Source: Kiloniellales bacterium (GTDB lineage: Bacteria; Pseudomonadota; Alphaproteobacteria; Kiloniellales; JAKSBE01). From it: a DNA stretch of 40,661 bases. Made by a program: the position numbers and the translations under genes. Below the pieces are notes generated by a model. It ran no database searches and had not been told where the DNA came from. It saw only the letters and a program-made list of their open reading frames with translations. Of this stretch, positions 40,146 to 40,661 are shown piece after piece. Positions within the stretch are counted from its first letter, which is position 1. Every line of letters starts with the position of its first letter. The stretch spans positions 1 through 40,661 of the forward strand of contig JAKSBE010000129.1 of the NCBI GenBank assembly GCA_022361275.1. The letters are read 5' to 3'.

Positions 40146-40661
40146 CTAGTCCCGAAGGGAGTCCGCGGCATAGCGCGCGGCCAGCTCGGCATAGACAGGG
40201 ACCCAGTCCGGATCGGGCTCGACGGTGGCGAAGTCCTCGCCCAGCGCCGCCTGCGCCTGCGCCACGCCCGGGAAGACCCCGGCCGCCAGCGCCGCCAGGA
40301 CCGCAGCGCCGCGGGCCGTGCCGTCCTCCATCGGCGCCACCGACAGCGGCCGGTTGTAGACGCTGGCCTTGATCCGGGTCAGCAGGGCATTGCGGGTGCC
40401 GCCGCTGATCATCCGGATCTCCTCGGCCGCCGGCACGCCCGGGATCGCGCACATGACCTCGGCCAGCTGGGCGGCCGTGAAGGCGATGCCCTCGAGGACC
40501 GCCCGGGCCAGGTCGTCGAAGCCGGTCTCCACGGAGAGGCCCTGGAAGGCGCCGCGCGCCGCGGGGTTCGGGCGGGGCGTGGTGCGTCCCCTGAGGTGCG
40601 GCAGGAAGCACGCCCCGCCGGCGCCGGCCGGGGCACGGGCCGCGGCGGCCTCCAGCGCGGC
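40146..40661 (-). CDS. FGGY-family carbohydrate kinase, C-terminal part, cut by window edge
   Basis: The frame is open from the window end and reads FLPHLRGRTTPRPNPAARGA and FQGLS, then ARAVLEGIAFTAAQLAEVM, ISGGTRNALLTRIKASVYNR and EDGTARGAAVLAALAAGVF. These are the second-domain signatures of FGGY kinases (the GGG/S-R-N sugar-kinase loop and the late G-x-A-x-G-A-A segment). It most resembles xylulokinases, which phosphorylate a ketose with ATP, but the substrate cannot be fixed from this half. The N-terminal half lies beyond the window. Confidence 0.85.
   Translation of the reverse strand, partial: AALEAAAARAPAGAGGACFLPHLRGRTTPRPNPAARGAFQGLSVETGFDDLARAVLEGIAFTAAQLAEVMCAIPGVPAAEEIRMISGGTRNALLTRIKASVYNRPLSVAPMEDGTARGAAVLAALAAGVFPGVAQAQAALGEDFATVEPDPDWVPVYAELAARYAADSLRD

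Noticed and set aside
40087-40611. 175-residue N-terminal extension of the ABC1 kinase
   Set aside because: The extension is antisense-frame reading through the FGGY kinase gene and is glycine/arginine-rich; the family start is at 40086.

Overview
The window looks like chromosome from a high-GC alphaproteobacterium, probably of the Rhodospirillales/Kiloniellales type. The reasons are the split three-gene transhydrogenase (pntAA-pntAB-pntB), COQ9, UbiX and an ABC1 kinase, the PAS_5 and DUF1523 families, strongly G/C-biased third codon positions, and intergenic palindromes of the 'GGATGCCCGG' type. No rRNA, tRNA or CRISPR array was seen. Assignments rest on reading motifs by eye; no database was searched.

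Left end (1-1800): a gene graveyard. It holds the start of an IS3-type transposase OrfA, a HigB/RelE-type toxin broken by frameshifts but still carrying a promoter/operator-like palindrome, the 3' part of an ECF sigma factor overlapping the 5' part of its anti-sigma factor, and a DUF2285 fragment on the other strand. Then follow an SDR oxidoreductase, a small ORF with a clear terminator, a propionyl-CoA-synthetase-type ligase and an MFS permease.

6.5-8.5 kb: a lower-GC insert encodes a compact protein whose R, K/K, D-x-D and H-G motifs match the edema factor/CyaA/ExoY nucleotidyl cyclase toxins. It is the most striking single gene here.

8.5-16.4 kb: a rhodanese, then a minus-strand cluster that I recognise only as conserved alphaproteobacterial genes of unknown role: a long coiled-coil protein, a 374-residue soluble protein, an AAA+ ATPase, a DUF6638-like protein, a two-helix membrane protein and a DUF1523 membrane protein. 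A palindrome-rich 645-bp insert splits the coiled-coil gene from the rest. This is the best candidate for an undescribed multi-gene system.

16.5-36.7 kb: mostly housekeeping. It contains an acyl-CoA ligase, DUF350 plus a trypsin-like protease, two YdcH/DUF465 proteins, ubiX, a TPR/Sel1 lipoprotein, phosphofructokinase with a TIGR02444 partner, a GGDEF diguanylate cyclase, purE-purK, a PAS_5 protein, peptide deformylase-COQ9, rpsU, the transhydrogenase operon, an Acg-like nitroreductase and zntB.

36.7-40.7 kb: a second AT-rich insert encodes a polytopic membrane protein of unknown function, followed by an ABC1/UbiB-like kinase and the 3' part of an FGGY sugar kinase cut by the window edge.
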